Shown here: in pieces, positions 7,459 through 14,973 of the stretch
Layout of the letters: each line of letters begins with the position of its first letter
Numbering within the stretch: position 1 is the stretch's first letter
Assembly (NCBI GenBank): GCA_903834675.1
Contig: CAILKC010000122.1
Location: 1-15,369 of the forward strand
Length of the DNA stretch: 15,369 bases
Source: an uncultured Victivallales bacterium
Lineage (GTDB): Bacteria; Verrucomicrobiota; Lentisphaeria; Oligosphaerales; JAFGRS01
Reading direction: 5' to 3'
Notes under the pieces: generated by a model
Databases searched by the model: none
The model's input: only the letters and a program-made list of their open reading frames with translations
Told to the model about the DNA's origin: nothing
Position numbers and translations under genes: made by a program

Positions 7459-7494
7459 GTGGAGAAACTCCCTGCGCTAGACCCGTTTACTCAT
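7459..7494 (-). other. Amber-interrupted Tat signal peptide of the FAD oxidoreductase
   Basis: Read on the minus strand from ATG 7494-7492 in the oxidoreductase frame: Met-Ser-Lys-Arg-Val, TAG (7479-7477), Arg-Arg-Glu-Phe-Leu-His, then the Met at 7458. GGAGAG lies 6 bases before ATG 7494, a better ribosome binding site than that of the internal start. A Ser TCG codon would give the classical SRREFL Tat motif, so one C-to-A change would explain the stop. Confidence 0.7.
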
Positions 7495-7661
7495 GCCGCA
7501 CTCTCCGCGGGCACCGCGGTCCGTCCGGTCCGCCGATAATGTGCGCCCTGCGTCGCCGGGATGCAAAGCCGGTTGCGGTCTTTGCCGATAGCTGGAAACC
7601 CGAGCGCCGATGGGCTATATCACCACCTGACCCGGAAACCCAGAGACAAGGAGCCGTCCGC

Positions 7662-8504
7662 ATGCATATCGCTATCATCCCGACCACCGGAGGGTCCGAT
7701 CCCTTCCGCGGCATGGAAGCCGCCGTCGAGCTCGGCGTCGAGGGAGTGCATATCGGGGCCATTGGCGGCGCCCTGGACCTCGAACACAAGACCCGCGCTG
7801 AGCGGCGCGACGTTCTCAGCCGCATTCAGGGCTACGGCCTGACCGTGTCCGCCCTCATCGGCTGGGGGGGGCAGGTCGACCTGGGCGAGGAGAAGAACTG
7901 GCGCGAGAACATCGCCTGGGGCAAGCGCCTGAACGAGGTCGCGGTCGACCTGGCAGGCGGCCTCTGGATGGGTCATGTCGGCATTATGCCGGACGACACC
8001 GCCGATCCGCACTGGCAGCGCTTCCTCAACGCCTTGGGCGAAATCGCCGCACACGGCCAGAGCCTCGGCGCGACCCTGGCTCTGGAGACCGGGCCGGAGC
8101 CGCCGAAGGTCGTGCGCCGCATGATCGAAGCGGTCAACAGCCCCGGCCTCAGGGTGAACTTCGACCCAGCCAATCTGCTGCTCTGGCCGCCGAACCTTGC
8201 CAAGCGCCGCAACGTCCCGTTGGATTACGATGCCGCTCTGCGTGACTTTGACCCCGTCGAGGGCCTGCGCACCCTGATTCCCTACGTCGTCCATGTTCAT
8301 GCCAAAGACTCGGTGCTGCGCCGCGATGGCAGTCGGGAAGAGGTGCCACTGGGCACTGGCATGACCAACTGGCCGGTGCTGCACTCGATCTTCTGCGCCC
8401 ACGGCTACAAGGGCTTCTATGCCATCGAGCGCGAGTGTGGGGCGGATGCGATGGGCGACGTGCGTAAGGCTGTCGCCTTCCTGCGCAGCCTGCCCAATGG
8501 CTGA
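7662..8504 (+). CDS. Sugar phosphate isomerase/epimerase (AP endonuclease 2-type TIM barrel)
   Basis: Encodes 280 residues. ATG 7662 has AAGGAG (7648-7653) 8 bases upstream; in-frame sequence further upstream is open but does not resemble the family. Xylose-isomerase-like TIM barrel with candidate metal ligands E142 (ALETGPEP), D168 (NFDPAN), H211/H213 (VVHVHAKD) and E256 (AIERECG). Family members isomerise or epimerise ketoses, inosose or hydroxypyruvate-type substrates; the substrate here is not determinable. It is divergent from the FAD oxidoreductase (167 bp apart, counting that gene's upstream ATG) and convergent with the aminotransferase operon. No signal peptide, so cytoplasmic. Confidence 0.85.
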   Translation: MHIAIIPTTGGSDPFRGMEAAVELGVEGVHIGAIGGALDLEHKTRAERRDVLSRIQGYGLTVSALIGWGGQVDLGEEKNWRENIAWGKRLNEVAVDLAGGLWMGHVGIMPDDTADPHWQRFLNALGEIAAHGQSLGATLALETGPEPPKVVRRMIEAVNSPGLRVNFDPANLLLWPPNLAKRRNVPLDYDAALRDFDPVEGLRTLIPYVVHVHAKDSVLRRDGSREEVPLGTGMTNWPVLHSIFCAHGYKGFYAIERECGADAMGDVRKAVAFLRSLPNG

Positions 8505-8520
8505 CGGCTCGCTGGGTTGA

Positions 8521-8554
8521 AGCGGCCGCGGCGGCCTTGCCGCCCGCGGCCGCT
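8521..8554. terminator. Long GC hairpin between convergent genes
   Basis: AGCGGCCGCGG (8521-8531) pairs with CCGCGGCCGCT (8544-8554), and CGG (8532-8534) with CCG (8540-8542), leaving a 5-base loop and one bulged base. It starts 16 bases after the isomerase stop and ends 38 bases from the aminotransferase stop, so it can end transcripts from both sides. It lacks a T-run, so it would be a non-canonical terminator. Confidence 0.5.
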
Positions 8555-8592
8555 GCCCACACGGCCGCAGGCGCTCCAAGCTCAGCCCGCCC

Positions 8593-9825
8593 TCAGGCTG
8601 TGACCTGGCGCAACTCGTCCAGGTTGGCCGCCAGTTTGCGGAAGGCCGCGAGGATCAGGTCCATATCCGCCGGGCTGCCCAGGAAGGTCCGGTGTGGGAT
8701 AGAAAGCGCCTGCTGGGTGGAGACTCGCTCAGCCACGGGACAGACGACGTGAGTATAGGCGGGCATGCCGCCATCGCCGGTCTGGAACACCGGGTTCTTG
8801 TAGATGCAGCCGCCGTGCGCCCCCGCGCCGAGGGGTACACCTTCGGCCTGAGCCGCCTTGATGAACGCCTGACGAGAGACCCCACCCAAGGCTTCAGCTC
8901 GGTAGTGCAGGTTCCAGTAGTAGAAGCCCCAGCGCGTCACCCGCGCATCGCGCTGAATGGGATCCACCCCCGGAACCTCCCGCAGTCCCGCCGCGAGGTA
9001 GGTAGCGTTCTGCTCGCGCACCCGCGTCTGCTCCGGCAAGCGCTCAAGCTGAGCGCGCAGGATGGCGCCCTGCCACTCGGTCATGCGCAGGTTCGAGGCC
9101 AGGCGGTGGAATTCGTAGAATGGTCGGCCGGGCACGCGCCCAATGTGATGATAGGTATAGGCAAGCTCGGCCAGCTTCGGGTCGTCGGTCGTGACGCAAC
9201 CGCCCTCCCCCGCTGTCAACGTCTTGCCCATCTGGAAGCTGAAGGTGCCGAAATCGCCGAGGTGCCCCACGCCTTCGCCGCGCCATTGGGAGCCGTGGGC
9301 ATGGGCGCAATCCTCCACCACCCGCAGACCGCGGCGGCGCGCGATCTCCAGGATGCGGTCCAGGTCTGCCGGGTAACCGCCGTTATGCACCAGGACGACC
9401 GCCCGAGTCCGGGGCGTGATCGCCGCCTCCATCGCCGCGGGGGACAGGTTGTAGGTCTCCGGATCCACGTCGACGAACACCGGCGTCGCTCCGACCAGCG
9501 CAATGGCCGTGCCGCTGGCCACAAAGGTCAACGCCGGTACGAGGACGTCAGCACCGGGGCCGATGCCAAGCGCCTTGAGCGCACACTCGATGGCCTGGGT
9601 GCCGTTGGTGACGCAGACGCAGTACTTGCCGCCCTGGAACTTCAGGAACTCATCCTCGAAGCGCGCCACCTGCGACGCCGCCGGATCCGCCCCGCCGCGC
9701 CACCAGACACCGCTGTGCAGAGTCTCGAGCAGGGCGCGTTCCTCGCGCTCGTCCCACACCGGCCACTTACCGCCCAGAGCGCGGGTGATCTGCTTCGGTC
9801 CACCCAAGACTGCGAGGTTCGCCAT
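8593..9825 (-). CDS. DegT/DnrJ/EryC1/StrS family PLP-dependent aminotransferase (second of pair)
   Basis: Encodes 410 residues from ATG 9825 (MANLAVLGGPK), preferred over an in-frame GTG at 9849 because CGGAGG lies 9 bases upstream and the family usually begins this way. The PLP lysine is K201 in FSFQMGKTLTAGEGG, and D172 (VVEDCAHAHG) pairs with the cofactor pyridine nitrogen. The motif arrangement and length are normal for the family, which transaminates keto-sugars, keto-cyclitols or aminoshikimate-type precursors. Last gene of the operon-like run, 24 bases after the paralogue's stop. The two paralogues share the fold and N-terminal motif but differ widely, so they are unlikely to be a recent duplication and probably use different substrates or partners. 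Confidence 0.92.
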   Translation of the reverse strand: MANLAVLGGPKQITRALGGKWPVWDEREERALLETLHSGVWWRGGADPAASQVARFEDEFLKFQGGKYCVCVTNGTQAIECALKALGIGPGADVLVPALTFVASGTAIALVGATPVFVDVDPETYNLSPAAMEAAITPRTRAVVLVHNGGYPADLDRILEIARRRGLRVVEDCAHAHGSQWRGEGVGHLGDFGTFSFQMGKTLTAGEGGCVTTDDPKLAELAYTYHHIGRVPGRPFYEFHRLASNLRMTEWQGAILRAQLERLPEQTRVREQNATYLAAGLREVPGVDPIQRDARVTRWGFYYWNLHYRAEALGGVSRQAFIKAAQAEGVPLGAGAHGGCIYKNPVFQTGDGGMPAYTHVVCPVAERVSTQQALSIPHRTFLGSPADMDLILAAFRKLAANLDELRQVTA

Positions 9826-9849
9826 GACCGTTCGCCTCCGTTGCTCCAC

Positions 9850-11091
9850 TCACACCGCGTAGGCAGCCGCTACTTTACGCACGGCTGTCACGATGTCCTC
9901 AATCTCACGCTCGCCGAAGCTCTCCTGGATGGAGATGTTGAAGTGCCGCTCCACCGCCTGGATGGCGTTGGCGATGTGTGCCTGCGGTTCGCGCGGCCCG
10001 CGGTAGTCACTGCAGGTCCACGGAAAGCCGGTGTTGCCGAACACTTTACGCTCGCGAAACCAGGGGTACTCGGACGGGATGGCGCGGTAGCTGGGGTTCA
10101 CCGGAATACCCTCCGCCGCCAGAGCCTGGCAGTAGGCGGCCTTGTCGACCCGCAGAGCTTCGGGCTTGAAGACCATCCGCAGAAACCAGAAACTCGACTG
10201 GGTATCCGGCACCTGCCAGCCGACCTGGACGGCGGAATGGTCCTTGAGAGCCTCACGGATGGCATTGCCCACCCGCACACGGTTGGCGATGATGCGCGGC
10301 AGCTTCTTGACCTGCTCGCTGCCAATGACCGCCGAGAGATCGTTGAGATTGCAGTTCAGGCCCGCTACCACGTTGCCGCCGGCGTTGGTCAGGTTGAAGG
10401 GCTTCCCCCGGTCGGCGAAGCGGCGGCCCTGCCAGTGCAGCGTTTCGTTACGGGTGAAGACGATGCCGCCCTGGCCACCAGTGCAATGGTGTTTGCCGAA
10501 CATGGTGGAGAAGGCGGCGATGTCGCCGAAGGTGCCGGCCAGTTTGCCTTTATACATCGTACCGTGCGCCTGGGCACAGTCTTCCACCAGGTAGAGCTTG
10601 TGGCGCCGAGCCAGCGCCAGCACCGGATCCAGGTCAACCGCATCTCCGGCAATATGCGCCACGACGATAGCGCGGGTGCGCTCCGTGATCAGCGGCGCAA
10701 TCTGCTCGGCACAGGTGTTATAGCTGCGGACATCCGCATCCGCGACCACCGGCACCAGCCCCAGCAGAGCCACGGGCATGATCCCGCCGGGGTCGGTGAT
10801 GGGCGGCACGATAACCTCACTCAGCGCGTCAAGCTGCAGGGCGCCCAGCGCACAGTACACCGCGTTGGTGCCGCTGTTGACCGCATCGGCAAAGCCCCCC
10901 CCCATATAGGCCGCGAAGTCCTGGTCGTACTGCTGTTCCGCCGGGCCACCGTAGCCGAAGGCATTGCCGGAGGCGATAGCCTGGTCGAACAGCGCCAACG
11001 CCGCCGCCCGTTCTTCGGGTCCGAGCAGCCCGCGGGCCGGGAACGGAGTCTGCCGTACCTTGGGCCCGCCTTCGATCGCCAGTTTACTCAT
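9850..11091 (-). CDS. DegT/DnrJ/EryC1/StrS family PLP-dependent aminotransferase (first of pair)
   Basis: Encodes 413 residues from ATG 11091 (MSKLAIEGGPKV), which has AAGGAG 6 bases upstream. An alternative ATG at 11154 overlaps the amidohydrolase stop as ATGA and would add 21 residues unlike the family. PLP lysine K200 is in FSTMFGKHHCTGGQGG; D171 is in LVEDCAQAHG. The family's usual GEGG after the lysine is GQGG here. The N-terminal motif resembles aminocyclitol (inosose) and AHBA-type aminotransferases, but this is not sufficient to assign one. Position: fourth gene of the run, 59 bases downstream of the amidohydrolase. Confidence 0.9.
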   Translation of the reverse strand: MSKLAIEGGPKVRQTPFPARGLLGPEERAAALALFDQAIASGNAFGYGGPAEQQYDQDFAAYMGGGFADAVNSGTNAVYCALGALQLDALSEVIVPPITDPGGIMPVALLGLVPVVADADVRSYNTCAEQIAPLITERTRAIVVAHIAGDAVDLDPVLALARRHKLYLVEDCAQAHGTMYKGKLAGTFGDIAAFSTMFGKHHCTGGQGGIVFTRNETLHWQGRRFADRGKPFNLTNAGGNVVAGLNCNLNDLSAVIGSEQVKKLPRIIANRVRVGNAIREALKDHSAVQVGWQVPDTQSSFWFLRMVFKPEALRVDKAAYCQALAAEGIPVNPSYRAIPSEYPWFRERKVFGNTGFPWTCSDYRGPREPQAHIANAIQAVERHFNISIQESFGEREIEDIVTAVRKVAAAYAV

Positions 11092-11150
11092 GCAAGTCTC
11101 CTTGTCGGGAATGAGCGCACGCGGCGGCCCCTTGGGGCGCCGTCCAGCCG

Positions 11151-12035
11151 TCATGGCTTGATCAATCGCACCGCGTTGAGATGGTAGATCTTCTCCAACA
11201 CCGTCTCACTCAATTGCAGCTTGTCCAAGACCTCCATCTGCTGCCGATCAAAGTAGTCGCGACCGAACAGCACGCGGTCCTGGAACTCCTCACAGAAACG
11301 GCGCCCGTTGTCCAGATCACGACCGATGCCATTGGCGCCGCTGCCGGCGGAGATATCGCAGTGGAGATTCGGGCAGCGCCGCAGCACCTCGACCAGTTGC
11401 CCGCCGGGCGTAACCGGCCCGGTCGGGTAGCTGGACGGATCCTGGTCGCAGTTGCCGCTCATCTCGCGCCAAAAGCCCGGTCCATGGCCGATGAAGAGCG
11501 TCTCCGGGCAGAGCTCGCAGATCGTCTCGATCACCTTCATGTCGCCGCCGTACCATTCGACCCACGAGTCGATGCTCTTGGCCTGCTCTTCCACCGCCGA
11601 CGGGGCACATTGCAGGTGAAACAGCACCGGCGTACCCAGTTTGCCGCAGAGGCGGTACATGGCGATGGCGTCGGGGTCGTCGAAGCGCATCCGGCACTTC
11701 AACTCGCCGTACACACGGACATGGTGAATCTCAACCGCCGCCTGGAAGCGCGCCCGGGCCCAGCGGTCGCGCGGGTCCGGAGCCCAGCCCGCGATAAAAC
11801 GGTCGGGGTGCCGCCGAACGCCCTCCAGGACCAGATCCAGCGAGGCGGCGATGCCACGCGGGTCCATGGCGCGGTAGTAGCCCGGACAGGCCTGCTCGTA
11901 CTCTTTCTGCGAAATGTCCCACCCCAGCAGCCAGGTTGTGGCGATCCCATGCTCGTCCATGTTGCGCACCAGCGCATCCACGTCGTGCCGGTGCCAGTTG
12001 GGGTGATTGTGACAGTCGATGATGGTGCGTGCCAT
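11151..12035 (-). CDS. Amidohydrolase_2-family metal-dependent hydrolase
   Basis: Encodes 294 residues from ATG 12035 (MARTIIDCHNH); GGAGG lies 8 bases upstream. An ATG six bases earlier (12041) would sit only 2 bases from that site. Metal-binding pattern of the superfamily is visible: H9-x-H11, H140 (VLFHLQ), H184 (IGHGPGFW) and D260 (FGRDYFD). Related enzymes hydrolyse lactones or amides or decarboxylate aromatic acids; here the neighbours suggest a sugar or cyclitol-derived lactone, which is inference. The stop at 11153-11151 overlaps an alternative aminotransferase start. No signal peptide. Confidence 0.85.
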   Translation of the reverse strand: MARTIIDCHNHPNWHRHDVDALVRNMDEHGIATTWLLGWDISQKEYEQACPGYYRAMDPRGIAASLDLVLEGVRRHPDRFIAGWAPDPRDRWARARFQAAVEIHHVRVYGELKCRMRFDDPDAIAMYRLCGKLGTPVLFHLQCAPSAVEEQAKSIDSWVEWYGGDMKVIETICELCPETLFIGHGPGFWREMSGNCDQDPSSYPTGPVTPGGQLVEVLRRCPNLHCDISAGSGANGIGRDLDNGRRFCEEFQDRVLFGRDYFDRQQMEVLDKLQLSETVLEKIYHLNAVRLIKP

Positions 12036-12060
12036 GCTCATAGCCTCCAGGTCTATACGG

Positions 12061-13044
12061 TCAGACCGCGGTGGCGGTCAGATCCACGCTCTTGCCGGAA
12101 TGCGCCGAGGCCTGCGCCGCCAGTACCAAGCGCAGCACGGCGCGGGCCCGGGACGCGGTCACGAGCGCTTCGCGTTCTTCGAGAATGCAGCGGATAAAGT
12201 GTTGCTCGCAGCTCTCCTCCGAGATCGTCAGACCAAGGTCAGGCGCCACCCCCGGAGCGAGGTTCATCTCATCCTTGCCGTCGAGCTTGAGGCGCAACTG
12301 ACCCGACGGGTCGGCCAGCAGACAGCCGGTGGTGCCGACCACCCCGAAGGAGCTGCTGGCGATCTGCGCGCCCCACGAGCAGTCGGAGCAACCCATACCC
12401 TCATTGAACCGGACCATCACCTGCGCATGCTCGTCGGCACGGCTGTCTTCGTGCAGCCGATCCACGTGGGCAAACACGGTTCGCGGCGCCCCGCCAAACC
12501 ACAGAAGCAGATCCAGATCGTGGCTCTGAAAGTCCAGCATCACCCCGCCGCTCAGACGCTGCTCGCCATACCACGTCGGTCGCATGTCGGCGGGCCGGTA
12601 GCGCCGCGTCCAAACGTTCACCAGGCGCCCGAGGTCGCCCCGCGCAAATAACGCTTCGGCCAGCCGGTAAGGATGCCAGAAGTGAAGTGGGTAGCAGAAA
12701 GCATTCCTGACCCCGGCCCTCTCGACCGCGGCGATGTAGCGGTCCGCCGTGGCCAAGTCCAAGGCGATCGGCTTCTCGGAAAACACGTGTTTGCCGACCG
12801 CCGCACAGGCCACCACGAGGTCAGTCCGTTCCCAGGGCCGTGTCGCATCCCAGATGACGTCCACCTGGTCCAGCAAACCGCGAAAGTCGTAATACGCCGA
12901 CACCCCATACGCTGCCGCCAAACGATCGGCGCGCTCGGGGATCAGATCGCACACCCCCGCCAGCTGAACCGCGGCCATGGCCTTAAGCTTGGCCGCATGC
13001 CCTGTACCCCGGTTGCCACACCCCACCACGCCAACTCTGAGCAT
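12061..13044 (-). CDS. Gfo/Idh/MocA family NAD(P)-dependent oxidoreductase (operon member)
   Basis: Encodes 327 residues from ATG 13044 with AGGGGG 6 bases upstream. N-terminal Rossmann motif VGVVGCGNRG (4-13), the family EKP motif at 90-92, and the C-domain pattern GGVMLDFQSHDLD with D171, H175 and D178 in catalytic positions. Family members oxidise a sugar, inositol or biliverdin-type alcohol with NAD(P). In this operon it would give the keto group that a DegT aminotransferase uses, by analogy with inositol dehydrogenase/inosose aminotransferase pairs; that link is inference. 25 bases separate its stop from the next start. Confidence 0.92.
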   Translation of the reverse strand: MLRVGVVGCGNRGTGHAAKLKAMAAVQLAGVCDLIPERADRLAAAYGVSAYYDFRGLLDQVDVIWDATRPWERTDLVVACAAVGKHVFSEKPIALDLATADRYIAAVERAGVRNAFCYPLHFWHPYRLAEALFARGDLGRLVNVWTRRYRPADMRPTWYGEQRLSGGVMLDFQSHDLDLLLWFGGAPRTVFAHVDRLHEDSRADEHAQVMVRFNEGMGCSDCSWGAQIASSSFGVVGTTGCLLADPSGQLRLKLDGKDEMNLAPGVAPDLGLTISEESCEQHFIRCILEEREALVTASRARAVLRLVLAAQASAHSGKSVDLTATAV

Positions 13045-13063
13045 CCCAGGCCCCCTACGCAGA

Positions 13064-13711
13064 TCACTTCGCCGCGCCGGTAATGGCCTTCAGGTCCACG
13101 GCCTGCAACGCCAGCTCAAGCAGCGCCTTGTCCGCGATTCCCACCCGCACCTCCAGCAGCCAGCCTTCGGCAATCAGGGTGAGCTGGGACTCCGGGGCGT
13201 CCTGATCCACCCGCTGCCAACCCGTCCAGCCGTCGCGTTCGATAAAGGCGGCCTTGACATTGCCCTGCCGATTCATCGCCTGGAGCAGGGTCGGATTCGC
13301 CTTCATCGCCGTCAGCATCTCTCGCTGCGGGAAGAGGAACTGCGGCGCGTTGAGGAAAGAAACGGTCAGTTGCGCCCCATCCTCCTCGCGGGTAAACGTG
13401 CGCGACACCCTGATTAACGCCGCCGAGGCCACGCCGGTGGCGCCGGCAACCTGTTCCTTCTCGACCTCGCCGGCCTTCCAACCCGCAAGCTGCTTTGGCA
13501 AGTACGCCTCGACCCCGGACTGTTGCTGCTGCTGAATCAACTCAATGGCTCTCTGCAGGCTCTGAATCGCCTCGCTCGCTTTGCCCTTCTCAAACAGCGC
13601 AAGGCCCTCGCGAACCGCCTCTGGCACGGTCTTCGCTGCCTCCGCGGCCCGCGCCATCACGCCCGCGCCGAGAAACAAACACATCCCAAGCGTCACCATC
13701 AGCCGTATCAT
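13064..13711 (-). CDS. Small exported protein of unknown function with TPR-like helical start
   Basis: Encodes 215 residues from ATG 13711, with AAGGAG 7 bases upstream (a GTG three bases earlier is less likely). A signal peptide is visible (MIRLMVTLGMCLFLGAGVMA, probable cleavage near ARA-AEA). A TPR-like helix pair (AVREGLALFEKGKASEAIQ..., mature region ~30-60) is followed by a short Gln run (~62-66) and a mixed beta/alpha part (~75-210) with WKAGEVEKE and a late hydrophobic helix. The function is not recognised. It resembles small periplasmic proteins seen in many Gram-negative genomes, but I cannot name a family. First gene of the operon-like run, 19 bases before the Gfo/Idh gene. Confidence 0.72.
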   Translation of the reverse strand: MIRLMVTLGMCLFLGAGVMARAAEAAKTVPEAVREGLALFEKGKASEAIQSLQRAIELIQQQQQSGVEAYLPKQLAGWKAGEVEKEQVAGATGVASAALIRVSRTFTREEDGAQLTVSFLNAPQFLFPQREMLTAMKANPTLLQAMNRQGNVKAAFIERDGWTGWQRVDQDAPESQLTLIAEGWLLEVRVGIADKALLELALQAVDLKAITGAAK

Positions 13712-13722
13712 CACTGGACTCC

Positions 13723-13751
13723 TTGACTTGGTCGGTTGAGAATGCTATGCA
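13723..13751 (+). promoter_or_regulatory. Candidate promoter for the divergent Gfo/Idh/MocA gene
   Basis: TTGACT (13723-13728) matches the -35 at 5 of 6. After 17 bases TATGCA (13746-13751) matches the -10 at 3 of 6, but it is preceded by TG at -15/-14 (extended -10 form TGCTAT). It fires toward the gene at 13814. Confidence 0.4.
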
Positions 13752-13779
13752 AGGTAATGCGCCCACAGCCAAAGGTCAA
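13751..13779 (-). promoter_or_regulatory. Candidate promoter for the five-gene minus-strand operon
   Basis: On the minus strand TTGACC (13779-13774) is a good -35. After 17 bases TACCTT (13756-13751) is a weak -10 (3 of 6). Its -10 overlaps that of the plus-strand candidate by one base. Confidence 0.3.
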
Positions 13780-13813
13780 CGGTCGCTTGAACGGCGAAGG
13801 AGACGGATCCGCC

Positions 13814-14827
13814 ATGGAAGCAGGAAAGATCGGCATCGGGGTCATCGGTTTGCGCATGGGGCACAGCCACCTGGCGGGCTATGCGCAGAATCCACGTTGC
13901 GCGATCATCGGGGTCTGCGACGTGGACAAGACCCTGCTGGCGGTGCGGCAGAAGGAATTCAACGCCCGCCTGGCCGTCACCGACTATCGGGAACTGCTCA
14001 CGGTTCCCGAGATCGGCATCGTCTCGGTAGCCTCGCCGGACTACTATCACGCAGAGCAGTGCATCGGAGCCCTGGAGGCAGGCAAGGACGTGCTCTGTGA
14101 GAAGCCCCTCACGCTCACCATGAAGGAGGCCAAGGAGATCATCGCCGCCGTGGAGCGCACCGGCCGGCGCTTCATGATCGGCCAGGTCTGCCGCTACGCT
14201 CCCGGCTTTGTGCTGGCCAAGCGCATGGTCGAGCGCGGCGACATCGGCAAGCTCTACTTCGTCGAGAGCGAGTATGCCCACAACTACCGCGGCGCTCGCG
14301 GAGTGGGTGACTGGCGGGTCGACCCGCGCCGCGAACCGGTCATCGGCGGCGGCTGCCATGCGGTCGATCTCTTGCGCTGGATCGCCGGCGACGTGGCGGA
14401 GGTCCACGCCTACGCCAATCACCTCTGCCTGACCGAGTGGCCCGTGAATGACTGCAGCGTCGGCCTGTTCAAGTTCGAGAGTGGCGTCATCGGCAAAGTC
14501 ATGGTTTCGGTCGGTTGCGTCCGACCCTACACCATGCGCAGCGTGTTCTACGGCACCGAAGGCACCATCGTCTGCGACAATACCAGCGCCGAGATTCAGC
14601 TCTGCAGCCAGAAGAACCTGACGGGCGGACCCGCGTTTGCGAGTTTCCCGGTCAACCTCGCCAGCCATAACGTGGGCGCCGAGATCAACGAGTTTGTCGA
14701 TGGCATCGTCAACCACAAACCGGTGGTCACCAACGTCTACGAAGGCGCCAAGACCGTGGCTACCTGCATCGCCGTGGCAGAGTCGGCCAGGACGGGAAAA
14801 TCGGTCTGCCTGAAGGACCTGCTCTGA
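13814..14827 (+). CDS. Gfo/Idh/MocA family NAD(P)-dependent oxidoreductase (divergent)
   Basis: Encodes 337 residues from ATG 13814 (MEAGKIGIGVIGL); GAAGGAG (13796-13802) lies 11 bases upstream. An in-frame upstream start would extend into the promoter region. Rossmann motif IGVIGLRMGH (8-17) has a degenerate glycine pattern. EKP is at 96-98, and GGGCHAVDLLRW contains the catalytic-position H182 and D185. Family members oxidise or reduce a sugar or cyclitol hydroxyl. Divergent from the operon, 102 bases apart, and likely co-regulated with it (inference). It differs strongly from the operon's own dehydrogenase, so it is probably not a redundant copy. Confidence 0.92.
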   Translation: MEAGKIGIGVIGLRMGHSHLAGYAQNPRCAIIGVCDVDKTLLAVRQKEFNARLAVTDYRELLTVPEIGIVSVASPDYYHAEQCIGALEAGKDVLCEKPLTLTMKEAKEIIAAVERTGRRFMIGQVCRYAPGFVLAKRMVERGDIGKLYFVESEYAHNYRGARGVGDWRVDPRREPVIGGGCHAVDLLRWIAGDVAEVHAYANHLCLTEWPVNDCSVGLFKFESGVIGKVMVSVGCVRPYTMRSVFYGTEGTIVCDNTSAEIQLCSQKNLTGGPAFASFPVNLASHNVGAEINEFVDGIVNHKPVVTNVYEGAKTVATCIAVAESARTGKSVCLKDLL

Positions 14828-14850
14828 GCGGTATCCCCAGAGCCCGCGGA

Positions 14851-14871
14851 CGCCCCGGCCGTGCCGGGGCG
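14851..14871 (+). terminator. Hairpin after the divergent Gfo/Idh/MocA gene
   Basis: CGCCCCGGC (14851-14859) and GCCGGGGCG (14863-14871) form a perfect 9-bp GC stem with loop CGT, 23 bases after the stop codon. No T-run follows. Confidence 0.5.
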
Positions 14872-14973
14872 GACCGCCGGATCCAAGGCGCCTACCGCTC
14901 GCAAGAAGAAACAGCCCTGGCCGCCGCTATGGTGTGAAGCAGTTTGGTGTATGCTTGGATGAGAACCGCAGAT

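Noticed and set aside
7477..7479. TAG read as pyrrolysine or genome-wide amber recoding.
   Set aside because: The RAYT ends with TAG at its family-expected C-terminus, and pyrrolysine in a Tat signal has no known role. A mutation or base error is simpler.
8692..11187. An 831-residue open frame on the plus strand antisense to both DegT genes.
   Set aside because: It is the complement of two well-supported genes, has Arg/His-rich composition without any domain, and lacks a fitting ribosome binding site. High GC makes such antisense frames common.
13736..13813. Upstream in-frame start of the divergent Gfo/Idh/MocA gene.
   Set aside because: It would place coding sequence over the likely promoter; the family normally starts just before the Rossmann motif, as ATG 13814 does.
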